Positions 1 through 11,483 of a DNA stretch of 64,000 bases are shown here, in pieces. The notes beneath the pieces were generated by a model. It saw only the letters and a list, made by a program, of their open reading frames with translations. It was not told where the DNA came from and did not search any database. The position numbers and the translations under genes are program-made. The DNA comes from Fomitopsis serialis (Eukaryota > Basidiomycota > Agaricomycetes > Polyporales > Fomitopsidaceae), in assembly GCF_022376445.1 (NCBI RefSeq), contig NW_025954963.1, forward strand, positions 620,001 through 684,000, given 5' to 3'. How positions within the stretch are numbered: the stretch's first letter is position 1; each line of letters starts with the position of its first letter.

Positions 1-2047
1 ATCATCTGAGTACCGCAAATCATGATGAGGATACCATCCGCGATCAGTCGGAAACAGTATAGCGTACCGCTATCGTCGTCGTCGACCGTCCGCCGCAATG
101 GTTTGCGCATCGGCTTCGGTGTGCGACGGCTAGATGACGGCCCGGCGTCATCTTTGGGGCGTGCACTAGACGGGACGATCGGTGTGATCGTCGGAAAGGG
201 ATCATCCTTGTCGGACACCCCTGATAGAGAAGATGACGACAAAATACGCTTGCGCTTGCGCGCCCTCGGTGGTAGTGGGACGTCAGAGTCGGAGTCCTGT
301 TGATTGGCATCGAGGCTGGCGGCCTTTCTTGTGGTCGGTTTTTGGGCGAATTCGCAGACTTGGAAGACTGAGCCTGCGTAGGGTCCACATCATCGGCTAC
401 GATTGTGCGACGATCGCTCGTCTCTTTCGCCTTACCCTTCCGCGAAGATTCAGCTCCAACGCGTGATGGTTCTACGTCCAATGTGTGCAGCTCCGCATCG
501 AGTTTTGAAGACGAGGCTCGTGGCGGCACCTTTATCGTACGCTCTCGTCCATTGATGACTACTTCTGGAACGAGCCTGAACTTGTGGGCTTTCGGAGTCA
601 CCGCGTTCAGGCCTTCCTCTGCGTGTCGCACGCTGGGTGCGGCCTGGTGGCTCTCGGGATCGGTACCACTGGATGACGCTAATACACTTTTGTATCGCGG
701 ACGCGGCCTCGGCCTCGGTTTGGGCGGCGGAGGTGGTGAGGGGGGCGGCGAAGGTGAAAGGCTCTTTGCGATGTAAGTGACGCAGGTCTCTGGTGTGCTT
801 TCGACAACGGAAGAGGACGAGGGTGGGGGAGTAGCCAGCTGCCTGGTAGAGGCCACAGGCAGAGGTGGTGGGGGCATGCTGCCTTTCCTACGGGCTGGGG
901 TCTTCGTTCGAACAGGCGTTTTCACGTTGGGAGAGGCTTTCGCTGACGCAGTAGGAGTCTTCTGTGTGGCAGGAGTTCGGATACTGTTCGCTCTCGTAGG
1001 TTCGGCTTGCTTGTTCGCCAAGTCAACAGGTGCCTTCGAGCGCCCACGAGATACCGTTGTATGCGACGCAGAAGTTGTTGGCGAATCGGTGAGGTCGATG
1101 ACATCGTCAGGTGTGGGAGGACGCGGGACTTTCGAGGGCTTGACGGGAGTGGTGGTATCGAAATCCCAGGAGGCGAATTCATCTTCGGATTCATCCTCTT
1201 CAGCAGGTGTTCCAGCGGACGATGATGGCCAAGGGTGCTCAGGCACATCATCCTCATCATTCTTGTCATCTTCGTAGGATACAACGGAAGCCTCGGTGCC
1301 ATTGTCCTCGACTTCTCGCTCGTCCCGAGGGGACGAGCCCCGCCATTCCGAGCTGCTGCGCGAGCCAGTAGCGCTTTCCAGAGACATCAAATGAACGACC
1401 TCCTCCTCGTCCTCTTCGTCGCCGTACTGCTCCTTCCGGAGCCGTTCCATCTCCAGAAAATCACGTAGATCTTGCGCGTCGGCAGGGTCCATCGCTTGCA
1501 CCGGAGGGATGTGTCGCTTCTCTCGTTCGAGTTCCAGCTCACCTGAGATATCAGCCCCGGGCGCGAATGCGTCCAATTCGTCCACGTCGTCGTCCGTGTG
1601 TAGGCCATAGTCGCTGCTCGCGTCGTTTGTGTCGGACGGAACGTCGTCGCCTGCGAATTCAAACTTCTTCGCCGCATTGCGAAGCACACCGCGATCCTTG
1701 ACGAGGCTCCCGTCGCGGAGGTCGATGATGTCGTCCTCGTCTAGCGGGCGATTGTACCGCTCCGCTAGCAAGGACCATGTGTTGAGGAGACGCTGCGAGG
1801 CTGCTTTTCTGCTTTCATGTATGTCAAAGCCGGTCTCTGCAGTGGACGAAGAAGGCGTAGAGACAGAAAAGGGACTAGATGGGGTTGACCCGAGTCGCCG
1901 TCGCTTCGTGGGTGGTGGCCGGTCCACGGAGATGCGCCACCCCAGTTGCGAAGGCGCCCGCGAGCCAGGAGGGGAGGCAGATGGGGTGATGAGAGCAGGT
2001 CGCGGTGGTGGCTCCTTGCGCTGAGAGACATCCCCTCTGCCATTCAT
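1..2047 (-). CDS. Scm3/HJURP-like centromeric histone chaperone, C-terminus off window
   Basis: Start is the Met codon at 2045-2047; the open frame extends further 5' but looks non-coding there. Residues about 84-131 carry RLLNTWSLLAERYNRP followed by DDIIDLRDGSLVKDRGVLRN. This fits the Scm3/HJURP pattern (RL..W/F..ERY...DEIDL..G.[IL]V.D.G.L), the segment that in this family binds the CENP-A/H4 dimer and delivers it to centromeres. The remainder is low complexity: a KRRR cluster near residue 50 (possible nuclear signal), acidic patches, and Ser/Pro/Thr runs. At 339-343 a run of five T (A on the coding strand) separates two frames. One more base would continue into a Ser/Lys/Arg-rich frame (RARKRKRILSSSS) that stays open to base 1, whereas the unshifted frame stops at 44. 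So the gene is probably cut by the window edge. Family assignment rests on one short motif; the alternative is an unrelated disordered nuclear protein. Confidence 0.7.
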
Positions 2048-5000
2048 GTTGGCGGCAGAATGTCCTCCTCGACGTTCAACACCAAGGCCGCATCGGGCAA
2101 GCGCGCACCTCGGTAACACGCGCACGTGACTTAATGATTCGGCGGCATCGCCACCACCGCGACGCGTTGCGCCGGCATGATTGACTTGCTCTTCGAAGCT
2201 TCAAGCTTGACTGTCAAGTCTGTGGTCTGGTCGCGCGCGTCACAGCCCACCAGGAGACCAGTGCGGTAAATCTTCGTAACAATGCGATAACGGCGAACAC
2301 TACGGTGCAGGAAACTGGATTCACAGCACCACAATCACGTACATACCTGCCAGTGCACTCTGGACCGTGCCAAAGACGTAGGTGGCTGAGAGGGCTGCTC
2401 CAGCGATACATTGCTGACTTCGAGACCTCAGTCTCAAGCATTGTGCGATGAGTTTTGTGCTCCACTCTACAGCGATAAATCGCTCTGCGCGCGAGCCTGG
2501 ATGGCCGCACACTTCACACGCGGATGATGGCCGTGGGTAAAGTCGGAAGACCGATCTGGACATCCTCCATGAGGATACACGCACATCCAGTAAGATGGAA
2601 GACCTCCACAGTGGTCCAGTTACATCTCCTCTAGAAGCCCAGGGTACTGGGTATCGCCCGCCCTGCCGTGGCCACACTGGCGCTGAAATGCCGAACGGCG
2701 GGATGACTGTCGCACGCGTATAGCCCGACGGGTTCCCATCTCCAAGCTCCCAGTTCGGCATACTTCCCCAGCTCTCGAGGCGTCATTCACTAACCTCCAT
2801 CATCGATCACGGGCGAGCGGGGGCGATAGTACATACGTTGAGTCCGCCGAATGAAATCGGGAAGTCGAAAATGACGTTGAGCTGCGTCACGGTGTCGAGA
2901 GCCTGCAAGTATCTCAGCTGAGTGAAGAAATGAAACGTACGATGTAATCAGAGCCATAAGACGGTTGGCGGCGAGGAGCGCCGTTCGGGACATGCGCTGG
3001 TAGGCGCTGTGCACGGTATTCCCCATGCAGCGGAGTCCACCGCGCTCGCGAACTGCCCGCGTGATGCGCTGGGGACGTAGGGCAAGCATCGTGGGACGAA
3101 GGGAGGTCACAGGTGAAGACGTCGGGCTGGCGGTGAGTAATGAGCGCACGTTCGCGACAATACTGGCAATGACTACGCACATTCGTTCTGCCAGCTCCTC
3201 GTAGCTGAGGCAGCATGAACGACGATCTCCCGTGGTCAATACACAGTACAAACCGGGGGGGCATGCAGGGGACCTGCTCAATAATGCCAAGGTAAGTTCA
3301 ATGGCCAGCGAGAGGAGCTCACTAAGTGGATAACCACACTTCCACCATCACGAGCCAGGTAACGTCGAGGTTACAGCATCGTGGAGCTCTGGAACGCCGC
3401 AGAGGTAAGAGGGGTCAGTGAAGGTCAGCTCCGAGGTTGTCATGCAGTTGGACGCGGTTCAAGCACGACTACCACTGCCGATTAGAACCCCTCTTGTAAG
3501 CGTCTATTCTTCGGGGAAAAGATACCTTCCAAGTAACGCGGTGATCCCTCTAGAATGCTCAACTTACTATACTCTGTTTTGGCTATTGGCCGCGCGACCG
3601 ACCCATGTGGCCCGCAAGCGCGTGCAAATGTCACCAGTCTTCTCTAACGACAATCGAAGGCAAACCTGTCACCGAAAAGCGACGTAATTGCTTGCGCACG
3701 TACAGACAGCTGCCGTCGGGGATAATGCCTTCCGTCTTGGGATAAGTACACCCATCGATGAGCTAGCCTATGTATGTGGAAACCTGCACCGACCGCGTCA
3801 CGTCTTCATCCCACTGCGATGATAATCAGGCCGTACATTGGTGAGATCGTCCAGCTTCCTCGTGGAGTTTCCATAGTTATGAAGGCCATGCAGTGACTGA
3901 GCATGCCAACGGAACGCGAAGGAAACACGAGGAGTTCATAATGAGTTTGTGGCTTCACTTCGGAAGGGCCAGGCCCTTGAGCTTGAGGACGCAGTCACGG
4001 CACAAGACATACCGTACCGACCCGGATGGATGGCGCGGCAGGTCTACATATAGATTGAGCAGCATGGCCGCAAGTACTCTTCAATGCGATGCAGAGCGCA
4101 CATTGACTGGAAGTGCAACGAGCTGAGACTTGCTGAGACGGCCTAGTGTGGCTAGATGGAGCAGATGAACGAAGCAAAAATTGCCTTTTACAGAATCCGA
4201 ACAATATTAATCAAACCGCGACGGCATCGGCCGTGTCCACTCAGCGCCCGAATGGTAGGTTGCGTCTGGGTTGCGTCCGAGTCGAAGGGTTGCGTCGATG
4301 GTCAATCACAACCGTGACACCTCGTCGGAAGCCTCTCCAACGACCCGAGTTGGACCCGAGCATGATGCATGAGTCCTGGTTCAGGTCGTGTGCCACCTCT
4401 CACGAAGCTCGTTGTGGTGCTTGCTTGGCTGCGGCGCACCGGCTGCGAGCGGGTTGTACGTACACAGGTGGTGATGCATTCTCGTGCATCTCGACTGCTG
4501 CGTGTGTCTCGCCGATGCGGGGTAGAAGCCTGAATGTGGGTAGATCTTCTCTTCTCTTATCTATTGACCGTATTGGTACGTCCGCAGTTCGTCCGACTGG
4601 TACCGTCATTCCGTCAGCTTCTATGATGACACGGGTTTGACCTAACGCTGCTCGTGTGACCACTCATTCGGCGACGCACTCAGTTCGTGCGTGCAAGATA
4701 AAACGAAACATGCAACCGGTACATCAGCGCTGTCGACTCCTCGCAAAAGCCACGTCCTGACCCCCTTCCTGCCTCGACGCCATTTTCTATGGCGGCGAGT
4801 TCATCCACCAAGCGACCCGCAGTCAAGGTTCGTACTTTGCCCATGAACGCTGTTGTACAAGTAGCTGAACTTTCTTAGAGGACGCATCACACATGGCCGG
4901 CATTACCCAAGCCTCGCAGCCATTTTGAAGATTTCTTGCACGAAATTGGGGAGAGTGTAGAGGTGCATCATCTATGTTGCAATCCCCGGCAAGGTACTGG

Positions 5001-5233
5001 TCGATGACAGCGCTTTCTCCAGTCACCAACTGACAGGGCCGTCGACGTTCTTCAGCGTGTCTCTCCAGGCACTATAACACCGGACGCCCGCGTCCCGCTC
5101 GAAGCACTTCCGAGACGCTCGCTAGCTCAGTGAGTAATGTGGAGTACACGTTGGTACTGTGCTGACCCGTGAGCAACAGGCTATTCGAGGTCGCCTGACC
5201 GCAAAAGAGGCGAATGCCAGTCGCACCGCCCGT
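2048..5233. other. 3.2 kb without a supported gene
   Basis: Only short overlapping open frames occur on both strands. The longest are 166 codons (2790-3290, -), 164 codons (4146-4640, +) and 146 codons (2321-2761, -). None contains a motif, repeat or composition I recognise, and frames are broken every 100-500 bases. A GT...AG pair at about 5131-5179 could be a 5' UTR intron of the next gene. The promoter of the Scm3-like gene must lie at the left end and that of the first zinc-module gene at the right end. Decayed transposon sequence is possible, but I see no terminal repeats or transposase motifs. Confidence 0.5.
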
Positions 5234-5932
5234 ATGTCAACACTGTCCCCACAGAGCACCGCCCTCTCCACCAGCACCAGAAGATCGAGTCTCTTCGTTC
5301 CCGCCCCCAATAACCCGCACTCATTGAAAGGCGAAGCCGTATTGGCAATTGATCTTCAATTCCACGAAGCCCTTCAGCCTCCGGTCTACCCTCGCCTCTC
5401 TTCGCGAACCGCTGAAGGTACCCTCCGTGACCTTATTGGCAATGCGGCAAGCACCCAGGCATCTCGTCCCCCCCTCGACCTTCACGTTGAGGTCGAGATC
5501 CCCTCCGAGCCATTATCGATGACGGCGGAACAGCATCAATCCGCTCTACCGGATAGCCACCTCCGGCGCTCAACCTCCGCGGATTCTTTGTCGACGGTCT
5601 CGTCTTCGGAGGCACCTGCGACACCGAGGAACCACTCCCCGTTATTGGGGCACAACAGGCCCACCCTTGTTGACCTGGAAGATCATTCGAGGTTCAGGTC
5701 GCCAGGTGTGTGTGTGACGTGTAAAAGGCACGGTGCCAATTTCCCGACTTGTTCGAGATGCGGAGAAACATGGTGTTCGAGGGGTTGCAGGTTGAAAGGA
5801 AGCAATGGGACTAGGCACCATTGCCACGAAGGTCTGTCGATGTCCGGTCCTCTTATCCGACCATTGTGTCCTAGCTCCTGCTTCTGCCTCATCACACCCA
5901 AGCGTTCTCTTATCAGCCCGTCCCTAGCGTAG
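5234..5932 (+). CDS. MYND-like C-terminal zinc-module protein, copy 1
   Basis: I do not recognise a named gene. The first in-frame ATG is 5234-5236 (the frame is open back to a GTG at 5159), giving 232 residues. The first 145 or so are Ser/Thr/Pro-rich and probably disordered. The last third has a DLEDHSRF box and then CVTCKRHGANFPTCSRCGET, WCSRGCRL and RHHC. Ligand spacing is C-x2-C-x9-C-x2-C-x4-C-x3-C-x9-H-x-C. A MYND finger is C-x2-C-x7-11-C-x2-C-x4-C-x3-C-x7-H-x3-C, so seven ligands match and only the His is displaced by two places. MYND fingers bind zinc and usually proline-rich partners. After the last Cys the frame runs on for about 25 residues not present in copy 2. That tail may be an unspliced intron or a lost stop. 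Copy 2 is 977 bases downstream in the same direction. Confidence 0.65.
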   Translation: MSTLSPQSTALSTSTRRSSLFVPAPNNPHSLKGEAVLAIDLQFHEALQPPVYPRLSSRTAEGTLRDLIGNAASTQASRPPLDLHVEVEIPSEPLSMTAEQHQSALPDSHLRRSTSADSLSTVSSSEAPATPRNHSPLLGHNRPTLVDLEDHSRFRSPGVCVTCKRHGANFPTCSRCGETWCSRGCRLKGSNGTRHHCHEGLSMSGPLIRPLCPSSCFCLITPKRSLISPSLA

Positions 5933-6908
5933 ACCGCTACGGCCAATTAATTGCAAGCATTGTCTACTCGCACTTGTATCTATACAGCATCGACAGTCAC
6001 AGTAGCATTCACACGTAGTTAGCAGTAAAATTTATAGATGTCTGGGCCTTTTTAGTTGAGCAGTCCGTGCCAGGTCGGCGTGAACCTGGCGTGAATCAGA
6101 ATCAACGACTCGGGGGCCAATCGGGGCCGAGATACGGTGGGGAAATTATCTGATAAGATCAAGCAGTCGCGGGCAAGTCGCGGGCTCGCGGGACTGCGCC
6201 GCCGGTGAGCCACAGAATTTCGTACCGCGCTCAGCTCCGTGATATTTCTTCACCGTTAAGCATGTTTTGGCTTGGACCAGTCGCTGGACGACCCCTCTGT
6301 TCGCCATCACCTCAGCGTGCATCCCATCTCACCAGAAGTGTAAAGGACTCAAAGACTCTAGCTTAGCGAACGTATCAAGCGGCGACCCGGCCCCAGCGTT
6401 CGTGATACGGGGTCTCTGTCCGCCCTCCACCTTCTGCGGTACTCATATTTCCTGACGCCTGGAGACGCGGAGCGCGGTCTAGTTCTGCCCTATCATCTCG
6501 TAAACGACTGACACAACATTTGCTTCGTAGAAGCTGTCAGCGAGACGCCTGTAAGTGTGGTCGTGTGACACCCTTTCTTCCATCTTTTACTGTAATCGTT
6601 CGCTCAGACGTACATAAATACGAATGGCTGACTCGTCTTTACAGCCGATCACCCCACTTTCGCACTACAATGGCCACCCTCTTCGTAGCAAGAGGTCAAA
6701 CCCCCTGTCCGAGGTGAACTATCACTTACCCCGGTGACCAACTCGGTGTACTGACAAACATATAGGCAAGTCCAGCAGGCTTGGACCAGCACACAGTGAG
6801 TGCCCCTGCCGGCTCACCTTCTGTCATGCGTCGGGCGAACGCGTCGGGCAACAGTGGTATACCCTCAGGAGTGCACAGCCCTTCCCTTCGCGCCGAGACA
6901 GCCCGCCA
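5933..6908. other. Spacer between the zinc-module paralogues
   Basis: Nearly 1 kb with only short unsupported frames (65 codons at most). It should contain the 3' end of copy 1 and the promoter of copy 2. I see no similarity to the spacer upstream of copy 1 by eye, and no repeat that would mark the duplication breakpoint. Confidence 0.45.
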
Positions 6909-7679
6909 ATGGATGCCGTACCACGTCCGCAGCGAGGTGAAGTCGCGCAGCGTTCTGTGCTCCCCTCCCATGTTCGCCCACGCTCCGAGACGCTTCCAAG
7001 TGGCGACCTCATTGGGCGCTCCCCGCATACCAAGTCCCGGGTCCGGGCAGCATCCACTGCGCAGCTTTCAGGCTCGTTCCATCGTCATGCTCGCCCGCGG
7101 CTCGCGTCCCTGGTGATCACGCCTTCGCTCGCCCCAGCCGTCTTACATATTGCACAAGACGAGACAGAGACACTGGGCTCTTTCGCACCGACCAACCCGT
7201 CTAGCCTTTCGCTACGGTCCCTGCTTCGCCCAGAGTCTCTGTCATCCGTTACCACGCGCACATCTCGTCATTTCGGTCCAGATCACGCCGATGACGAGAG
7301 TCCAGTCGAATTCCACGGCTCCTCTTTGCGCCATTCGCCGTCACCTTCGAATTCCCCAACCATTCCATCTATATGTCGCACCCCTTCTTCCTACACAGGT
7401 TCCGACTACTTTCCTACTGCCCCCTCATCCGCCGGTCCGGCGACTCCTGCGCGCGAACTCTCACCACCGCCTATTCTTAGACAAAAGCCGCTGCCGCTGC
7501 ACCCAGTGCTGGAGTCGCTTGAGGATCAGTCGAGGTTCTGCGTCACGACAGCCTGCGCGAACTGTCACAAAATGGGGAACAACTTCCCTTGCTGCCCTAG
7601 ATGCGGCGAGATGTGGTGTTCGAGAGAGTGCAGGTTGCAGAGTAATGGCGGGAAGAGGCATCTTTGCAGGAAGAATTAA
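6909..7679 (+). CDS. MYND-like C-terminal zinc-module protein, copy 2
   Basis: A 256-residue uninterrupted frame from the ATG at 6909 (context gccaATGg) to the TAA at 7677-7679. The N-terminal 190 residues are Ser/Pro/Arg-rich and poorly conserved with copy 1. The C-terminal 60 residues align without gaps over the zinc module: LEDQSRF, then CANCHKMGNNFPCCPRCGEM, WCSRECRL and KRHLC, ending three residues later. Shared invariant positions are the eight ligands, G-x-N-F-P, R-C-G, W-C-S-R and R-H-x-C. Conservation limited to this block indicates that it is the functional part and that the two genes are old duplicates rather than an assembly repeat. No catalytic domain (SET, for example) accompanies the module. 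Role unknown; I infer a zinc-dependent protein-protein adaptor. Confidence 0.7.
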   Translation: MDAVPRPQRGEVAQRSVLPSHVRPRSETLPSGDLIGRSPHTKSRVRAASTAQLSGSFHRHARPRLASLVITPSLAPAVLHIAQDETETLGSFAPTNPSSLSLRSLLRPESLSSVTTRTSRHFGPDHADDESPVEFHGSSLRHSPSPSNSPTIPSICRTPSSYTGSDYFPTAPSSAGPATPARELSPPPILRQKPLPLHPVLESLEDQSRFCVTTACANCHKMGNNFPCCPRCGEMWCSRECRLQSNGGKRHLCRKN

Positions 7680-8069
7680 TTGAGCTGTTTTGTCGTGCTA
7701 TCTAGCTTCATTTGTCTCCACGTAGATGTGCCTCTGTTCTGCACCTAGATTCGCACTTCATACCAATGTACTGCTTGGCGTTAAGTACCCTGGGCTTTGG
7801 CGATGATTCAATACACTTGCGTCACCTCTGCATACGTTATCGTGCCGAAAGCATGTGTGATTCCAGTACTCAGTCATGACTGTCAGGCCTTCAGGGCCGA
7901 CGTTCTGAACGTATGGGAAGCGTTGGGAAAGCGTATGTCGGTGAGTGCGTGAATGTTTTGAACATCCGGACCGAATCGTGCAGTGCGCCTCAAAGGTGAA
8001 GGTGACACCAGTGATGCATTCATATGTCATAACGCACGACGCAGCAGCGACCAAACACGCAATGACCCG

Positions 8070-9700
8070 TCAATCAAAGGTGATCTTCTTCCCTTGAGCA
8101 GGCAGAATGACTGGGTTCTCCCTCTCTTTGAGGCGTTTCTTCGCTTCCCATGACGGATGAAGTGGCTTTTCTTCTCTGGCTTTCGTTCGTGCAAAGGCGT
8201 TTTCTGGACCTGGGGGTGCAATTTCGTGCGCGACTCTGCGACTGTCGGGTTGACGAGAGGCTGCGTAGGCACTTGGACGGTGCTGTCTCGTATCCGGTCC
8301 ATCTCGTCTCGGTGCTCCTTTACCAGGTAGATTCGCGCGATTCGATGGACGTTGTCCATCTCGCATAGATGTCCCATGGGCGTTTTTGACATGATTCGCG
8401 TTCTTCCCGTACTTCTTCTCCCATATGCTGCCAGTTTATACGTGAGCAATGAACGACAGTATGCCTTCGTTTAACGCACGCTCTCCGGGCACGCTGGCCG
8501 CGCCTATTCTTCCGTGCACCATCAGCTGCATTTGCCTCTTCGTCGCTCCAGTCTGACACATCTGAGTCTCCCCGAGTGAAGCCGACGGACAGCGAAGGCA
8601 GAAATGTAGATTCGGCGGCAGATGCCTTGGATTTGCCTTTCGGGTCCTTTGGGACCGCTTGCGCTGCGGAGGCCTTATGATCGAGCTGTTTCCTCCGTTT
8701 GGCTGCGGGGGACAAAGACGTGTCGGATGAATCGCTCGCCTCTGACAGGCCCCCGACGTCCTCATCAGATACGGCCGTGGCCTTGTTTCCAGCACGTCCT
8801 CCAATGACAGCCGTGTCGTCCACAGAGCCCGACTCCCACCCATCTTCCCCGTCACTGTCAGCCACCGTGCCAGACTCCCAACCGGCTCCCTCCTGCACGT
8901 CGACGTCAACTCCATCTTCCTCCCCAGATAGGTCGTCTTCATCATCCGAAGGAGACGTTGCATCCTGCGCCCGAACGGTGGTGTCGTTCCTAACCTTGTC
9001 TTTCGATGGCGCAGAAGCGTTCGCGGTTTTGCTGCCAGATGTGCCCAGGAGTTCGTCCTTCATGACTTGTAGGACTCGCTGTATCTCAGCGGCCATACGT
9101 TTTGAGCTGAGAAATCGACTCTCGACGATACCGGCCGCCGCGCCAAGCTTTGATGGCACCAGCAATCCGGACGACAGCTCGACTTCTACCGCCGCTTTGA
9201 CAAATTCGTTCTGCGAGAGAAACTTGTCTTTCCCTATCTTCGTCTTCGTCGCCAAGTTTGCTGCACCTTCAGGATCTAATGCCTGCATACACGGTGGATG
9301 TTGTGGCACGTAATTCCATACAGTGTGTCGAACACGGACCTTCAATATAGCCAGCTGCTCATCATAGTTCACGTTGTCCTGCTTCCCCGCCGCATCCTTC
9401 TTCTTCTTGATAAGTTTCTGGATCTCAAAAGTCTTCTCTTTTTTCGCGACTTTGTAGATTGCTTTCAAGCCGTTATGCTATCAGAGCTATGTCGGTGGGC
9501 ATCTAGGGTGTGGATCAAGTTGGACAAAGACCCACCAACTTCGCCCGTATCTTCGTTGCAGGATCCACGACTACATCCTAGGCTGAAGTCGACATGGACC
9601 TATGACACCGAGAGGATGGCATTCATACCTTGCCTCTTTTCCTCTTCACTCCCTGAGGCCTAGAGTGAGGCAAATGGGTTGCAGACACTGTACTCGGCAT
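8070..9700 (-). CDS. BUD22: Bud22/SRFBP1-family ribosome biogenesis factor
   Basis: Bud22 acts in the nucleolus in early 18S rRNA/40S maturation. Five exons fit: 9629-9700 (MPSTVSATHLPHSRPQ..., basic), 9536-9577 (DPATKIRAKL), 9340-9477 (HNGLKAIYKVAKKEKTFEIQ), 8480-9282 and 8070-8427, with introns of 57-60 bases, one short and in frame. Diagnostic segments are the basic helical N-terminus, an acidic Ser/Asp/Glu-rich middle (two WESG repeats), and the C-terminal signature KNRRGQRARRAIWEKKYGKN followed by LHPSWEAKKRLKER and GKKITFD at the stop. The A-I junction of the signature is created by splicing 8480 to 8427 (donor GTGCGT). Without the splicing shown, the frame starts at a TTG, so the ATG at 9698-9700 is the better start. 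It converges with zinc-module copy 2, 390 bases away. Confidence 0.92.
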
Positions 9701-10001
9701 TATAAATTCTCAAATGTGTGAAATGTGCGGGCTGTGTCGGAGCAGAGCTGAGGGATGGTAGGGCGAATTAGAAGTTTCAGAACAAGACGTGAGGCACTGC
9801 AGGCAGATCGTCGATCGACTCCTGCACGTGACTGGACGACCGGTAGCGGCGGGTAGCCTGGCAAACAAATTCTAGATCTACTTAGAGTGCGATCGTAGAG
9901 GTCGATACTACATAGACAATCACAGTACACAGCGCAAGCCCATAAATCTGTACATAGAGTTGTTGCATCGTTTTTAAGTATCGGATACTAGTAATGCCGG
10001 C

Positions 10002-11483
10002 TTAATACGTCGCGGCAAGCGAGACATGATGTATTGACCAGACTTAAGGAAGTCAGTATTTTTGGTAGCCAAGCAAAGACAAAGGAGACTGACCGAGATT
10101 GGGTCGTACTTCTTGGGAATCTTCTCCGAGAAGGTCCCCGGCAGGCAGTCCACGGTGCGAGAGTAGTCCTGAACACTCGTTAGTATAGTGTCACCTCTCG
10201 ATGTAACATTCGTGCGTACCGCAGAGCAGAACTGTTCGTCGCGCGTCGTTAGCAGAGAGATAGGTTAGGTGCAAGTGCGTTGGCTTACATAGGGGATGGA
10301 GTAACGTCCGGAGTCATGCCGCCCTGGTCTTGGTGGGAGGAGCACGGACTCGGTGGATGGTACTCTTAATCATGTCGTTCGACCCTGATACCACAAAATC
10401 AGAATGAGCACGCTGCTACGTTGATTGCAAGGCGTACATCTCATGAGGAAGTCGCCAGCATTGACGATGATAGCACCCTCAACGGGTGTAGCAGGCTAGG
10501 GACCTGTCAGAACTGACGCGTTCGTAGAGCACAAGTTGGCACTAGTACCGTGAATTCGCCAGGATTGTGGGGGTTCTCAACCTCGAGTCCGCCCACATCG
10601 TCTTGCATCAATAGCGTAATACTACCAAAGTCGGAGTGGGCGCCGATCCGAGCAACCTCCTCTCTCTCGAGGTCATCTACACGGACGCTGTAGCTTCAGT
10701 GAGCAGTGGAAAGACGCCCAGCTAGTACGAAACGCGAACCTTGGGTAGTGTAAGAGTCGCAGCTGATTATCAGGCGCAGTATGGAACTTCTCTAAAAAGC
10801 TCTCCTCGAGATGCAGACCAAGGGACAAAGCACGGAGGATGGTCAGCTCGATTTCCCGGCAAGCCTAGTATCATGAAATGAGTGAACAGACGTTTAGTAG
10901 CAGCATCCTTCCGTTGCTTACCCAGAAGAACTCTAGGGAGGCTTCCTTGAAGCCAGGGAATACGTCCTCTGGGAGCCAAATGTTTGTCATGGCTGCGTCC
11001 TCTTCCCTGCCAATCTCGAAGCTCTCCTTCACATCCGGAGCCTTGGCGCGGATCTTCGCAAGCTCCTTGTCGTCGTAGACATGCTGAACGACCTTCTCCT
11101 TTCCAGGAGGTGAGTATCCTACGGAACATATTATTCGGCGACGTAAAATGCATTACAGTTGTACTAACCACGATGGTGGGTGCCAGACGGCGGGTGAGGC
11201 GCGAGCATCTTGGTTTCCATTGGCAAAGCAAAGAACTTCTTGGACTAGCAAACCGTCAGTAAAGTACAGTTGCTGTGGGAAATGCCTGACGACCTACCCA
11301 TTCAAACATTCTGGCTATCTTCTCCTTTGGTAGCCCATGATCGACCAGATATACAAACCCAATTGTCTTGAAGGAGTCTAGCATGGCGTCTGCCGTGACT
11401 TGCTTGTTCGAAGCATCGAGGAAGGCCGCAAGGCTGATGATCGGGATGCCGTTGACGTCGCCAACCTTGATCTGCTGTGCCAT
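10002..11483 (-). CDS. 2OG-Fe(II) oxygenase, isopenicillin N synthase-like
   Basis: Ten exons: 11298-11483, 11169-11244, 10922-11118, 10740-10864, 10549-10693, 10438-10495, 10289-10384, 10220-10231 (12 bases), 10094-10168 and about 10002-10042. The N-terminal DIOX_N part begins MAQQIKVGDVNGIPIISLAA. The jelly-roll core holds Fe ligands H and D in RIGAHSDFGS, the second His in STIHRV, and the 2-oxoglutarate Arg in RYSIPY. It ends YIMSRL...AATY. Substrate cannot be told; fungal members act in secondary metabolism and small-molecule oxidation. Two frame breaks exist: at about 10320-10345 between APP and RYSIPY (two bases short or one extra), and at 10011-10024, where one more base would give SRLAATY and the stop at 10002. 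If the second is real, the frame ends at 9974. Both could be sequence errors; damage to the gene is the alternative. Confidence 0.85.

Noticed and set aside
5234..7679. The zinc-module pair as an assembly duplication
   Set aside because: Outside the 60-residue module the two genes and their spacers are clearly different.
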